Origin: an uncultured Alphaproteobacteria bacterium
GTDB taxonomy: Bacteria; Pseudomonadota; Alphaproteobacteria; Caulobacterales; Caulobacteraceae
DNA: 64,000 bases
Assembly (NCBI GenBank): GCA_903822175.1
Contig: CAIJOB010000004.1
Location: 1-64,000, forward strand
Direction of reading: 5' to 3'
Below, piece by piece: positions 16,972-24,964 of the stretch. How positions within the stretch are numbered: position 1 is the stretch's first letter; the number at the start of each line of letters is the position of its first letter. The notes beneath the pieces are model-generated. The model saw only the letters and a list, made by a program, of their open reading frames with translations, ran no database searches and was not told where the DNA came from. A program made the position numbers and the translations under genes.

Positions 16972-18075
16972 TCAGGCCACGCAGGCCTCGAACCCTTCGC
17001 GGAGCTTGGCTTCGTCGAGGTTCCGGCCGATGAACACCAGCCGCGAATAGCGGTCCGCGCCATCGCGCCACTCGCCTTGGAAGTCGCCTTCCAGGATCAT
17101 GTGCACCGCCTGGAACACCAGGCGCCGGTCCTCGCCAGCGACGTCGAGGATGCCCTTGGCGCGCAGGATGTCGGGCCCCTGGGCCTGCAGCACCTCGTTC
17201 AGCCAGGCCGTGACGCGGTTGGCGTTCAGCGGCTTGTGCGCCGTCAGTGAAATCCCGCGAATGCCGCTGGCCTCGATATCGTGGCCCCCATGACCATGAT
17301 CATGGTCGTGATCATGGTGATCGTGGCCATGATGGCTGTGGTCATGGTCGTGGTCGCAGTCTTCATCGTGAACGTGGCCCGCCTCGCCGTGCGCCGGGTT
17401 CAGGAAGTCGGGCTCGATCTCCTCGATCCGCGCCAGGTCGAAGGACCCGCGCCCCAGCACCAGGTCCAGCGGCACATTGGACCGCTGCGCCCGATGGATC
17501 GGGGCCAGCGGATTGAGCCGCCGGATCGCGCGCTCCACCACGACCAGTTCCGCCTCGGTCACCAGGTCGGTCTTGTTGAGGATGATCTGGTCGGCGAAGG
17601 CGACCTGCTCGGCCGCCTCCTTGGAATCGGCCAGCCGCAGCAACAGGTGCTTGGCGTCGACCACGGTGGTCACACTGTCGAGCTGGGTCTTGGCCCGCAC
17701 ATCCTCGTCGACGAAGAAGGTCTGGGCGACCGGGCCCGGATCGGCGAGGCCCGTGGTCTCGACGATGATCGCGTCGAAGCCGCCCTTACCGCTGGCGGAC
17801 TGGCGCTTCATCAGGCCTGAAACCACTCGGATCAGGTCGCCGCGCACCGTGCAGCAGACGCAGCCGTTGTTCATCTCGAAGACCTCTTCGTCGGCGCCGA
17901 CGATCAGGTCGTTGTCGATGCCGACCTCGCCGAACTCATTGACGATGACGGCGTATTTCTTGCCGTGGTCCTCGGAGAGTATCCGGTTGAGCAGCGTGGT
18001 CTTGCCCGCGCCCAGGTAGCCGGTGAGCACGGTGACGGGAGTCTTGCTTGTGGCGATCGCGTTCATCCGCCCCAT
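16972..18075 (-). CDS. COG0523 (CobW/ZNG1-like) metallochaperone GTPase
   Basis: A 367-residue G3E-family GTPase that delivers metal, usually zinc or cobalt, to client proteins. Walker A is GYLGAGKTTLLN, the metal-binding CxCC motif is in NNGCVCCTVRGDL, and the base-recognition motif is LNKTDL. A long His/Asp segment (residues about 245-275, for example HDHDHDHSHHGHDHHDHDHD) forms a metal-binding loop before the C-terminal CobW domain. Possible starts are a GTG at 18090 and ATGs at 18075 and 18066; I chose 18075, which has GGGGG upstream. No Zur-like box is evident. The client is unknown. Confidence 0.92.
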   Translation of the reverse strand: MGRMNAIATSKTPVTVLTGYLGAGKTTLLNRILSEDHGKKYAVIVNEFGEVGIDNDLIVGADEEVFEMNNGCVCCTVRGDLIRVVSGLMKRQSASGKGGFDAIIVETTGLADPGPVAQTFFVDEDVRAKTQLDSVTTVVDAKHLLLRLADSKEAAEQVAFADQIILNKTDLVTEAELVVVERAIRRLNPLAPIHRAQRSNVPLDLVLGRGSFDLARIEEIEPDFLNPAHGEAGHVHDEDCDHDHDHSHHGHDHHDHDHDHGHGGHDIEASGIRGISLTAHKPLNANRVTAWLNEVLQAQGPDILRAKGILDVAGEDRRLVFQAVHMILEGDFQGEWRDGADRYSRLVFIGRNLDEAKLREGFEACVA

Positions 18076-18139
18076 GTAGGACCCCCGCACGGATTTCTGA
18101 AGTGGCGTTCTGTCCCGGGCGCCTTACTGGGTAGGCCCA

Positions 18140-19315
18140 ATGACTGGTGTGATTTCCCGAAACCGGCGGCGTGGCCGGAGGCGTCCAAGGCTGCTGATCG
18201 CCGCCGCGCTGGTGCTGCTGGCCGCGGGCGCCGGCGCGGGATGGCTGGGCGCGAGCCGCCTGGCCCCGCAGAAGATCGCCTACACCAAGGGCCCTGCGGC
18301 CCCGCTCGTCCATCGCGACGCCCCGCCCGCGCCGGCCGAGCTGCAGGCCACCCTGGAGCGTATCGCCGCGGGCTATCGCGAGCCGGTGGGTATCGCCGTC
18401 GCCGACGTGACCTCCGGCTGGACAGCCCAGGTGCTGGGCGCGGAGACCTTCCCGCAGCAGAGTGTGTCAAAGCTCTGGGTGGCGCTGGCGGTCATGCAGG
18501 CGGTGGACGAGCGGCGGCTGTCGCTGGACCAGACCGTGGTGCTGCACGACGACGACCGGAGCGTCTTCTACCAACCCCTGGCCTCGCGCATCCGCGGCCC
18601 CAACGGCCTGCCGATCACGCTCGCCGACCTGCTGCGCCACGCCCTGATCGAGAGCGACAACTCCGCCAACGACCGGCTGATCCGCGAGGTCGGCGGCGCG
18701 GGCGTGGTCACCCAGAACATCGCCGACAAGCATCTGACGGGCCTCGCGGTCGGCGGCACCGAGCGCGACGTTCAGACCAAGACCGCCGGCCTGGAGTGGA
18801 AGCCGGAATACGGCCGGACCTGGATCTTCAAACAGGCCCGCGAGCGCCTGCCCGACGACGTGCGCGATCAAGCCTTAGCAAGCTACCTAGCCAATCCGCC
18901 GGATGGGGCGACGCCCGAGGGCATTGTCACCGCGCTCTCCGAGCTGAAGCGGGGCGAACTGCTCAGCCGCGCGTCGACCGACTTCATGCTGGGCCTCATG
19001 GGCGAGGCGCGCACCGGCCAGCTGCGCCTGCGCGCCGGCATGGCCCCGGGCTGGAGCCTGGCTCACAAGACCGGCACCGGCCCCGATTGGCGCGGCGCCT
19101 CGGTGGGCATCAATGACGTGGGGCTGATGACCGCGCCGGACGGCCATACCTATGCGGTCGCCGTGATGGTCCGCCAGACCAGCCAGTCCCCCTCGGCGCG
19201 GCACCGGCTGATGGCCGGCGTGGCGCGCGCGGTGGAAAGCTACTGGGCGCAGGCCGGCCAGCCGGGCGACATCCAGCAGGCCGCCAACCCGACAGCAGGC
19301 GCGAGCGGCCTCTAG
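18140..19315 (+). CDS. Class A beta-lactamase-fold serine hydrolase
   Basis: A 391-residue protein with an Arg-rich start and one N-terminal membrane anchor (LLIAAALVLLAAGAGAGWLG), so the enzyme domain lies in the periplasm. The three penicillin-recognising motifs are present: SVSK (S108, K111), SDN (172-174) and KTG (310-312). It is about 100 residues longer than ordinary class A enzymes. I cannot find a clear Glu-x-x-x-Asn omega-loop motif between residues 190 and 230, so true antibiotic hydrolysis is doubtful and another hydrolase or D,D-peptidase role is possible. Its stop shares CTAG with the next gene. Confidence 0.85.
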   Translation: MTGVISRNRRRGRRRPRLLIAAALVLLAAGAGAGWLGASRLAPQKIAYTKGPAAPLVHRDAPPAPAELQATLERIAAGYREPVGIAVADVTSGWTAQVLGAETFPQQSVSKLWVALAVMQAVDERRLSLDQTVVLHDDDRSVFYQPLASRIRGPNGLPITLADLLRHALIESDNSANDRLIREVGGAGVVTQNIADKHLTGLAVGGTERDVQTKTAGLEWKPEYGRTWIFKQARERLPDDVRDQALASYLANPPDGATPEGIVTALSELKRGELLSRASTDFMLGLMGEARTGQLRLRAGMAPGWSLAHKTGTGPDWRGASVGINDVGLMTAPDGHTYAVAVMVRQTSQSPSARHRLMAGVARAVESYWAQAGQPGDIQQAANPTAGASGL

Positions 19316-19734
19316 CCTGCGACCTTGGTGACGTGGCCCTTCACCAGCTTCAGGTGGATGGGCGTGCCGGTCAGGTCCTTGGCTTCCAGCCCCTTGGCGG
19401 GATCCTCCGGGAAGGGCTGGCAGACGCTGACCGGCAGGGTCGGCGGCTTGGATTGCTTCAGGCAGACCTTCTCGCCCTTCACGCTCCAGGTGCCGGCGAG
19501 CGGGTTGCCCCGGCGGCTCAGGCCCGTCCAGCTGTGGTCCGGCGTCAGCCAGATCTTCTGGGCGCGGCCGTCGGGATAGACCGACAGCACGGTGTTGCCG
19601 AAGGTCGCGGCGACGTTGGCCTGGCCGGCTGACGCCTTGTCAGCCGATGCGTTTTCGGCGGCGTGGGTGGCGGTTGCGGCATAGACGGCGGCGACCAGGG
19701 CGAGTGCGGGAATGATCAGGGCTGCGCGGTTCAT
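19312..19734 (-). CDS. Hypothetical exported protein
   Basis: A 140-residue protein with a clear signal peptide (MNRAALIIPALALVAAVYAA, cleavage near THAAE). The mature part has the look of a small beta-barrel lipocalin-like domain: FGNTVLSVYPDGRAQKIWL, then GTWSVKGEKVCLKQ with two Cys (VCLK and VCQP) that may form a disulfide. I do not recognise the family. It converges on the serine hydrolase with a four-base overlap of stop codons. Confidence 0.75.
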   Translation of the reverse strand: MNRAALIIPALALVAAVYAATATHAAENASADKASAGQANVAATFGNTVLSVYPDGRAQKIWLTPDHSWTGLSRRGNPLAGTWSVKGEKVCLKQSKPPTLPVSVCQPFPEDPAKGLEAKDLTGTPIHLKLVKGHVTKVAG

Positions 19735-19790
19735 GCCGCCGAAAACGCACGAAACGGAATTTGGAGCCCTCAGAAACTAAAAGAGCGCTG

Positions 19791-20000
19791 TTAGTGAGGC
19801 GCGCCGACTTCATCGAGCCCCAGCTGGGCCGGGCCGCCCTCGACACGGGCGTCATCGCCCCGCCAGGCATGGACCTCGTGGCAGACCGGGCAGCGGAACG
19901 AACGCGGCTCGACGATGGCGGCCAGATCGAAATCCTGGGTGCGGTGGCCGGTGGGGACGTCCGCGCCGGTGGTCGGGCAGCTGATGATGATCCTGGGCAT
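19791..20000 (-). CDS. Small conserved protein with a CxxC pair
   Basis: A 69-residue cytoplasmic protein. It opens with MPRIIISCPTTGADVPTG and has RCPVCHEVHAW in the middle. One Cys near the start with a CPVC pair suggests a small zinc ribbon. I have seen similar short proteins in many alphaproteobacteria, but with no assigned role. It stands alone between the exported protein and the amidase on the same strand. Confidence 0.75.
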   Translation of the reverse strand: MPRIIISCPTTGADVPTGHRTQDFDLAAIVEPRSFRCPVCHEVHAWRGDDARVEGGPAQLGLDEVGAPH

Positions 20001-20049
20001 ACAAGCCCAACGGATTCATACGGATAAGGTTGCTCGCGCTAAGGGCGAC

Positions 20050-21441
20050 TCAAAAGCCCGGCGGCGGCCGGAAGCCCCCGAATTCCCGCTCCGCCAAGGC
20101 CGCGAACGCCAGGGTGGTGCGGTCTTCCAGATAGGGTCCGATCACCTGCAGGCCATAGGGCAGGCCGGCGCGGGTCAGGCCCACCGGCATGGCGGTGGCC
20201 GGCAGGTTGGCGCTGGTCGCCAGGCCGGCCCAGCCGGCGGGCGCCATGTAGGAGACGGTCTTCCCGTTCAGGGTCAGCGTCCGCGCGCCCATGTCGGGGT
20301 TGTCGTCGTGCGGGAAGGCCGCAGACCCATGCACCGGGGCCAGCACCACGTCGAAGTCCTGGAACAACCGCGCCCATTGCAGCCGCAGCCGCGCCTGGGC
20401 GTCCAGCAGCTCCATCCATTCGTGGGCCGAAATCACCGGAACGCCGGGCGCGCCGCGGGTTACCGTGGGCATCAGTATGCCCATATAGACCCTTTGAATC
20501 TCGGCGTAGTCGGGGACGAGATCGCTGCCGCGCGTCACCTTGGCGCCCAGCGCCGCGAGCTTGTCGCCCATCGCTTCGATCCCAGCGCGGATCTCGTCGT
20601 CCACCGGCATCATGGCGCTGTCGCTGAGCACCAGCACCCGGTGCTCGCCCAGCTTCGCGTGCCGGGCCAGCGGCAGGTCCAGGCGGTAGGCCATGGCCTC
20701 GGCGGTATCGGGCCCCGCCAGGACGTCGAGCGCCAGGGACAGGTCCTTTGCCGTGCGCGCCAGCGGCCCGACCACCGCCAGCAGCACACCGGCGCCGGGC
20801 CCCGCGCCGGGCGGCTCGTGGCCGCGCACAGGGATCAGGTTGTAGCTCGGCTTGTGGCCGAACACGCCGCAGAAGTGGGCCGGCATCCGGATCGACCCAC
20901 CGATGTCCGACCCGAACTCCAGCGGGACCATGCCGGCCGCCAGGGCCGCGGCCGCGCCGCCAGACGAGCCGCCCGGCGTCCTAGTGAGGTCCCAGGGGTT
21001 GCCGGTCCGGCCATAGATCGGATTGTTGGACTGATAGTCGGACAGGAACGGCGGCACATTGGTCTTGCCCAGGATCACCGCGCCGGCGTTCTTCAGCCGG
21101 GTGATGCCCAGGGCATCGCTCTGCGCCAGCATGCCCTGGAACATCGGAGCGCCCCAGGTGGTCGCCAGGCCTGCGATGTTGTGGCTTTCCTTGACCGTCA
21201 TCGGCAGGCCGAGCAGCGGGCGGCGATCGCCCCGCGCCAGGGCGGCGTCGGCGGCGCGGGCGGTCTCGCGCGCGCGGTCGAAGTCGCGCACGACCACGGC
21301 GTTGATGGCCTTATCGCGGGCCTCGATGCGGCCGATGGCCTCTTCCGCCAGTTCCAAAGCGCTGACGCGGCGCGCCGCCAGGGCGGCCACGAGATCGGTC
21401 GCCGAGGCGTCCAGGGTGTCTCGGTTCAGGGTCTCGGACAT
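20050..21441 (-). CDS. Amidase-signature family amidase
   Basis: A 463-residue hydrolase of the amidase signature family, which breaks amide bonds with a Ser-cisSer-Lys triad: the Lys in LPMTVKESHN, the cis-Ser in PGGSSGGAAAALAAG and the nucleophile Ser in FGSDIGGSIRMPAHF. GGAG precedes the ATG at 21441; earlier in-frame codons are not convincing. It is not a GatA subunit, since gatB and gatC are absent and the C-terminal half differs. It lies 48 bases behind rsfS on the same strand and may be read from the same transcript. The substrate is unknown. Confidence 0.9.
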   Translation of the reverse strand: MSETLNRDTLDASATDLVAALAARRVSALELAEEAIGRIEARDKAINAVVVRDFDRARETARAADAALARGDRRPLLGLPMTVKESHNIAGLATTWGAPMFQGMLAQSDALGITRLKNAGAVILGKTNVPPFLSDYQSNNPIYGRTGNPWDLTRTPGGSSGGAAAALAAGMVPLEFGSDIGGSIRMPAHFCGVFGHKPSYNLIPVRGHEPPGAGPGAGVLLAVVGPLARTAKDLSLALDVLAGPDTAEAMAYRLDLPLARHAKLGEHRVLVLSDSAMMPVDDEIRAGIEAMGDKLAALGAKVTRGSDLVPDYAEIQRVYMGILMPTVTRGAPGVPVISAHEWMELLDAQARLRLQWARLFQDFDVVLAPVHGSAAFPHDDNPDMGARTLTLNGKTVSYMAPAGWAGLATSANLPATAMPVGLTRAGLPYGLQVIGPYLEDRTTLAFAALAEREFGGFRPPPGF

Positions 21442-21489
21442 GGCGGGGCTCCGTTTGCCCCGAAACTGACCACCGGACCGCAAGTAAGT

Positions 21490-21825
21490 CTAGACGACCT
21501 GACCGGCCGCCTGCGTGCGGTGAGCCGAGTCCACCGACCAGATCTTCTCGATGTTGTAGAAGGTGCGCACCTCGGGCCGGAACAGGTGGATGATCACATC
21601 GCCCGTATCGATCAGCACCCAGTCGCAGGCCGGCAGGCCCTCAACGCGGGCGCGGCCGTAGCCCTCGTCCTTCAGCGCGCGCAGCAGGTGGTCGGCCATG
21701 GCGCCGACATGGCGGTGCGAACGCCCGGAGGCGACCACCAGACCGTCAGCGACGGCGGATTTGCCCTTGAGGTCGATGAACACGACATCCTGCGCCTTGT
21801 CGTCGTCGAGACGCGCCAGGATCAT
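21490..21825 (-). CDS. rsfS: Ribosomal silencing factor RsfS
   Basis: RsfS binds ribosomal protein L14 and blocks subunit joining when nutrients are scarce. The conserved core is visible: DDDKAQDVVFIDLKGKSAVA, ASGRSHRHVGAMADHLLRAL, CDWVLIDTGDVIIHLF and FYNIEKIW. The ATG at 21825 is the first ATG in frame, but its ribosome site lies too close (GGAAG then two bases). The frame is open 32 codons further to a CTG at 21921 with AAGGAG seven bases ahead, so the real protein may be longer. The gene follows nadD, as is common in bacteria. Confidence 0.93.
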   Translation of the reverse strand: MILARLDDDKAQDVVFIDLKGKSAVADGLVVASGRSHRHVGAMADHLLRALKDEGYGRARVEGLPACDWVLIDTGDVIIHLFRPEVRTFYNIEKIWSVDSAHRTQAAGQVV

Positions 21826-21985
21826 GTCTTCCAGGGCGCTGATGCGGTCCTGGATACGCTTCGATGGGTCTTCGGAAGGCGTCTTGCCTTCCCGCGCACG
21901 GGGCGCAGCTTCACGGGCCAGCGGGGTGCTCCTTTATCCTCGCAAGGCTCTTCCTAGCACGAAAGCAGCCTCCGGTCAGCCGCCG

Positions 21986-22561
21986 TCAGCCTTTCAGGCG
22001 CTTTAGCCGCTCCCGCAGCGCCGTCGAGCTTTGGAAATTGAAGCGCCCGAACAGGAAGATCCACGCTGGCGGCTTGGTATCGGCCAGGCGCAAGGCGGCC
22101 GTCGACGGCAGCCGATAGCGCGCGAACCGCTGGGCGGCGGGCGAGAACCGGCTCTTCAGCGAAATCCACGGCCGCGAGACGATGGCGACCGGCACCTCGC
22201 GCATGATCTGGGTCCAGCCGCGCCAGCGGTGGAAGGTCGCCAGGCTGTCGGCGCCCATGATCCAGACGAACTTCACGCCCGGAAACCGCGCCTTCAGGGC
22301 GCGGACCGTGTCGATGGTGTAGGCGCTGCCGAGCAGGGTCTCGATGTCGGAGACGATCATCCCCGGCCCCTTGGCCAGCGACCGGGCGCCGGCCATCCGC
22401 TCGGCGAGGTCGGCGGTCTCGTGGCGGCCTTTAAGCGGGTTCTGCGGCGAGACCAGCCAGATCACGCGATCCAGCCGCAGGCGGCGCTTGGCGGTCTCGG
22501 CCACGTGGGCGTGGCCCTCGTGCGCCGGATTGAACGAACCGCCATAGAGGCCGACGCGCAT
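21986..22561 (-). CDS. nadD: Nicotinate-nucleotide adenylyltransferase
   Basis: A 191-residue enzyme that joins nicotinate mononucleotide with ATP to make deamido-NAD. The nucleotidyltransferase motif GLYGGSFNPAHEGHAHVAE begins at residue 4, and later come FVWIMGADSLATFHRW and the C-terminal STALRERLKRL, a variant of the usual ISSTxIR. The ATG at 22561 fits the family start; the frame is open further but overlaps proA. It sits between proA and rsfS, an order shared with many alphaproteobacteria. Confidence 0.93.
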   Translation of the reverse strand: MRVGLYGGSFNPAHEGHAHVAETAKRRLRLDRVIWLVSPQNPLKGRHETADLAERMAGARSLAKGPGMIVSDIETLLGSAYTIDTVRALKARFPGVKFVWIMGADSLATFHRWRGWTQIMREVPVAIVSRPWISLKSRFSPAAQRFARYRLPSTAALRLADTKPPAWIFLFGRFNFQSSTALRERLKRLKG

Positions 22562-22610
22562 CCCAGGGCTCAGATGGAATCCGGGCCTGAGGGCGCCTGG
22601 GCGCCCTCCT

Positions 22611-23888
22611 TCAGGGACGCGTCTGGCCGGTCCCGCGGACCACATATTTGTAGGTTGTGAGCTGTTCCGCGCCCACCGGCCCGCGGGCATGCAGGCGGTC
22701 GGTGGCGATGCCGATCTCGGCGCCGAAGCCGAACTCGCCGCCGTCGGCGAACTGGGTCGAGGCGTTGATCAAGACGATGGCTGAGTCGACCAGGGCCGCG
22801 AACCGTTCGGCGGCCGCGCCATCCTCGGCGACGATGGCGTCGGTGTGGGCCGAGCCGTATTTGGCGATATGGGCCGCGGCGCCGTCGACGCCATCGACCA
22901 CCGCGACGCTGAGGATCGGGGCCAGGTACTCAGTGCGCCAGTCCTCCTCGGTCGCGTCCGCCATGCCGGGGACCAGCGCCCGGGCGCGGGCGTCGCCGCG
23001 CAGCTCGCAGCCGGCGTCGCGCAGGGCCTGAGCGACCGGCGGCAGCAGGCGTTGTGCATCGGCGCTGTCGACCAGCAGGGTCTCGGCGGCGCCGCAGACC
23101 GACACGCGGCGCAGCTTGGCGTTGACCGCGATGGCCGTGGCCTTCTCCAGGTCGGCGCTGGCGTGCAGGAAGACATGCACCAGGCCCTCCAGGTGACCCA
23201 GCACCGCGACGCCGCGCGCCTCTTCGCGCACCCGGGCCACCAGCCCCTTGCCGCCGCGCGGGATCAACAGGTCGATGGCGCCCTCAAGCCCGGTCAGCAT
23301 CAGGCCCACCGCGGCCCGGTCGGCGGTGCGCACGATCTGCACGCAGGTCTCCGGCAGGCCGGCCGCCGACAGGCCCTTGGCCACCGCAGCGTGAATGGCG
23401 AGGTTGGACGCCAGGCACTCCGAGCCGCCGCGCAGGATCACCGCGTTCCCCGCCCGCAGGCAGAGCGCCGCGGCGTCAGCGGTCACGTTGGGCCGGCTCT
23501 CATAGATGATGCCGATCACCCCGATGGGCGTGCGAATGCGGGCGATATCCAGGCCGTTGGGCCGGTCCCAGCGGTCCAGCTCGGCGCCCAGCGGGTCACG
23601 GATCGCCGCCACCGTCTCGACGCCCTTGGCCATGGCCTCGACGCGCGCCTCGTCCAGCAGCAGGCGGTCGACCATGGCGCTGGCCATTCCGGACGCCTTT
23701 GCAGCGGCCACGTCGCGGGCGTTGGCGGCGAGGATGTCGGCGGCGTCGGCGCGGATGGCGGCGGCCATGGCGGTGAGCGCGCGGGTGCGCGTCGCGGCGT
23801 CGCCCAGGCGCAGAACCGCGGCGGCCTCGCGGGCCCCGCGTCCCATCGCGCTCATCTGCGCCGCTAAGCTCGCGCCCGCGTCGTCCAT
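22611..23888 (-). CDS. proA: Gamma-glutamyl phosphate reductase
   Basis: A 425-residue enzyme of proline synthesis that reduces gamma-glutamyl phosphate with NADPH. The aldehyde-dehydrogenase-like signature is present: [34 protein letters not shown] and the catalytic Cys in [14 protein letters not shown], with [19 protein letters not shown] at the C-terminus. Its usual partner proB is not upstream; a divergent gene lies there instead. It probably heads the proA-nadD-rsfS transcript, with the promoter in the 119-base divergent gap. Confidence 0.95.
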   Translation of the reverse strand: MDDAGASLAAQMSAMGRGAREAAAVLRLGDAATRTRALTAMAAAIRADAADILAANARDVAAAKASGMASAMVDRLLLDEARVEAMAKGVETVAAIRDPLGAELDRWDRPNGLDIARIRTPIGVIGIIYESRPNVTADAAALCLRAGNAVILRGGSECLASNLAIHAAVAKGLSAAGLPETCVQIVRTADRAAVGLMLTGLEGAIDLLIPRGGKGLVARVREEARGVAVLGHLEGLVHVFLHASADLEKATAIAVNAKLRRVSVCGAAETLLVDSADAQRLLPPVAQALRDAGCELRGDARARALVPGMADATEEDWRTEYLAPILSVAVVDGVDGAAAHIAKYGSAHTDAIVAEDGAAAERFAALVDSAIVLINASTQFADGGEFGFGAEIGIATDRLHARGPVGAEQLTTYKYVVRGTGQTRP

Positions 23889-24007
23889 CGATCAGGAGCC
23901 CATATGCTCAATCTGAGCCTTACCTAGCCGGTTTGCGTAAGGGAGGGCTAGCGGCGATGCGCGGAGCCGCCGTGGCGCGGCCCGGCGACGCGGCGTACAA
24001 ACCGACC

Positions 24008-24892
24008 ATGCACGCCTTCCCCGCCTTTTTCCCGCTGTCCGGCAAGACCATCGTGATCGCCGGCGCCGGCGAGCAGGCGGAGGCGAAGGTGCGGCTGTTC
24101 GAGGGGTCGCCGGCGACGCTGAAGCGGCTGGAAGGCGAGGCGGCGCTCGATCCCACCGAATATGTTGGCGCGGCGCTGGCCTTCGTCGCCAGCCCCGACG
24201 ACGCCTTCGCCGAGGCCGCGGCCAATGCCGCCCGCGCCGCCAGTGTGCCGGTGAACGTCGTCGACCGCCCGGCGCTCTGCGACTTCACCACGCCCGCCGT
24301 CATCGACCGCGGCGAGGTGGTGGCGGCCATCGGCACCGGCGGCGCCTCGCCGATGCTGGCCACCCTGCTGCGCCACGACATCGAGGCTCGGGTGCCGGAG
24401 GGCGCGGGCCGGATCGCCGCCCTGTTCGCCAGCCTGCAGGACGAGGTCCGCACCGCCCTGCCCGACCCGCATCGCCGCCGCGCCTTCCTGCGCGCCGCCC
24501 TGACCGGCCCCGCCGCCGAGGCCGCCGCGCGCGGCGACAAGGCCGAGGCCGCAAGGCTGCTGCGCGCGGCGCTGGCGCGCGACGAGCCGGGCGCGGGCAT
24601 GGTGCAGTTCGTCGACGCGCGTGGCCCCGCCGACCTCCTGACCCTGAAAGCCGCGCGCATCCTGGCCTCGGCCGACGTGCTGGTCTGCGACGAGGCCGCC
24701 CACGCCGACGTCCTGGCGCTGGCGCGGCGCGACGCAGAGCGCACCGGCCCGCAGAGCGTCGAGGCCCTGGCCAGCCTGGCCGCCCAGGGGCTGCGCGTCG
24801 CCCGGCTGATCACCGGCACTGCCTGGCGCGCCGAACAGGCCGCCCTGGAGTCCGCCGGGGTGGACACCGAGGTCCTGCCGATCGCCGGCTGA
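24008..24892 (+). CDS. Siroheme-synthase-like protein with a degenerate methyltransferase end
   Basis: A 294-residue protein. The first 200 residues look like the Met8/CysG N-terminal module, which oxidises precorrin-2 with NAD and inserts iron: FPLSGKTIVIAGAGEQAEAK, then VNVVDRPALCDFTTPAVIDR and AIGTGGASPMLATLLR. The rest resembles a shortened CysG methyltransferase: VQFVDARGPADLLTLKAARI stands where active enzymes have VGAGPGDPDLLTLKA, and only about 100 of some 240 residues remain. It should therefore be a dehydrogenase/ferrochelatase with a relict domain. The ATG at 24008 fits the family; sulphite reductase genes are not in the window. Confidence 0.8.
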   Translation: MHAFPAFFPLSGKTIVIAGAGEQAEAKVRLFEGSPATLKRLEGEAALDPTEYVGAALAFVASPDDAFAEAAANAARAASVPVNVVDRPALCDFTTPAVIDRGEVVAAIGTGGASPMLATLLRHDIEARVPEGAGRIAALFASLQDEVRTALPDPHRRRAFLRAALTGPAAEAAARGDKAEAARLLRAALARDEPGAGMVQFVDARGPADLLTLKAARILASADVLVCDEAAHADVLALARRDAERTGPQSVEALASLAAQGLRVARLITGTAWRAEQAALESAGVDTEVLPIAG

Positions 24893-24895
24893 TCT

Positions 24896-24938
24896 TTTTA
24901 CCCGGGCAATATTGACGGCTCGTTTTATCCGGGTAAAA
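24896..24938. promoter_or_regulatory. Palindromic operator pair before the phosphotransferase gene
   Basis: TTTTATCCGGGTAAAA (24923-24938) is a near-perfect palindrome, and extending it gives 18 bases with one mismatched pair. A second box, TTTTACCCGG, lies at 24896-24905, so the centres are about 27 bases apart. The pair fills the gap between the siroheme-like gene and the phosphotransferase start at 24965. Its form fits a dimeric repressor of the TetR or similar class; no such regulator gene is adjacent. Confidence 0.55.
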
Positions 24939-24964
24939 CACCGCCTCGCCTGCGGAGCCGCGTC

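Noticed and set aside
17280..17385. Short tandem repeats of CATGATCATGG-like words resembling a repeat array.
   Set aside because: They encode the His/Asp metal-binding loop of the COG0523 GTPase in frame; there are no spacers, so neither CRISPR nor an independent repeat.
18140..19315. Calling this gene an antibiotic-resistance beta-lactamase.
   Set aside because: The omega-loop motif is not visible and the length is atypical; only the fold and the serine motifs are supported.
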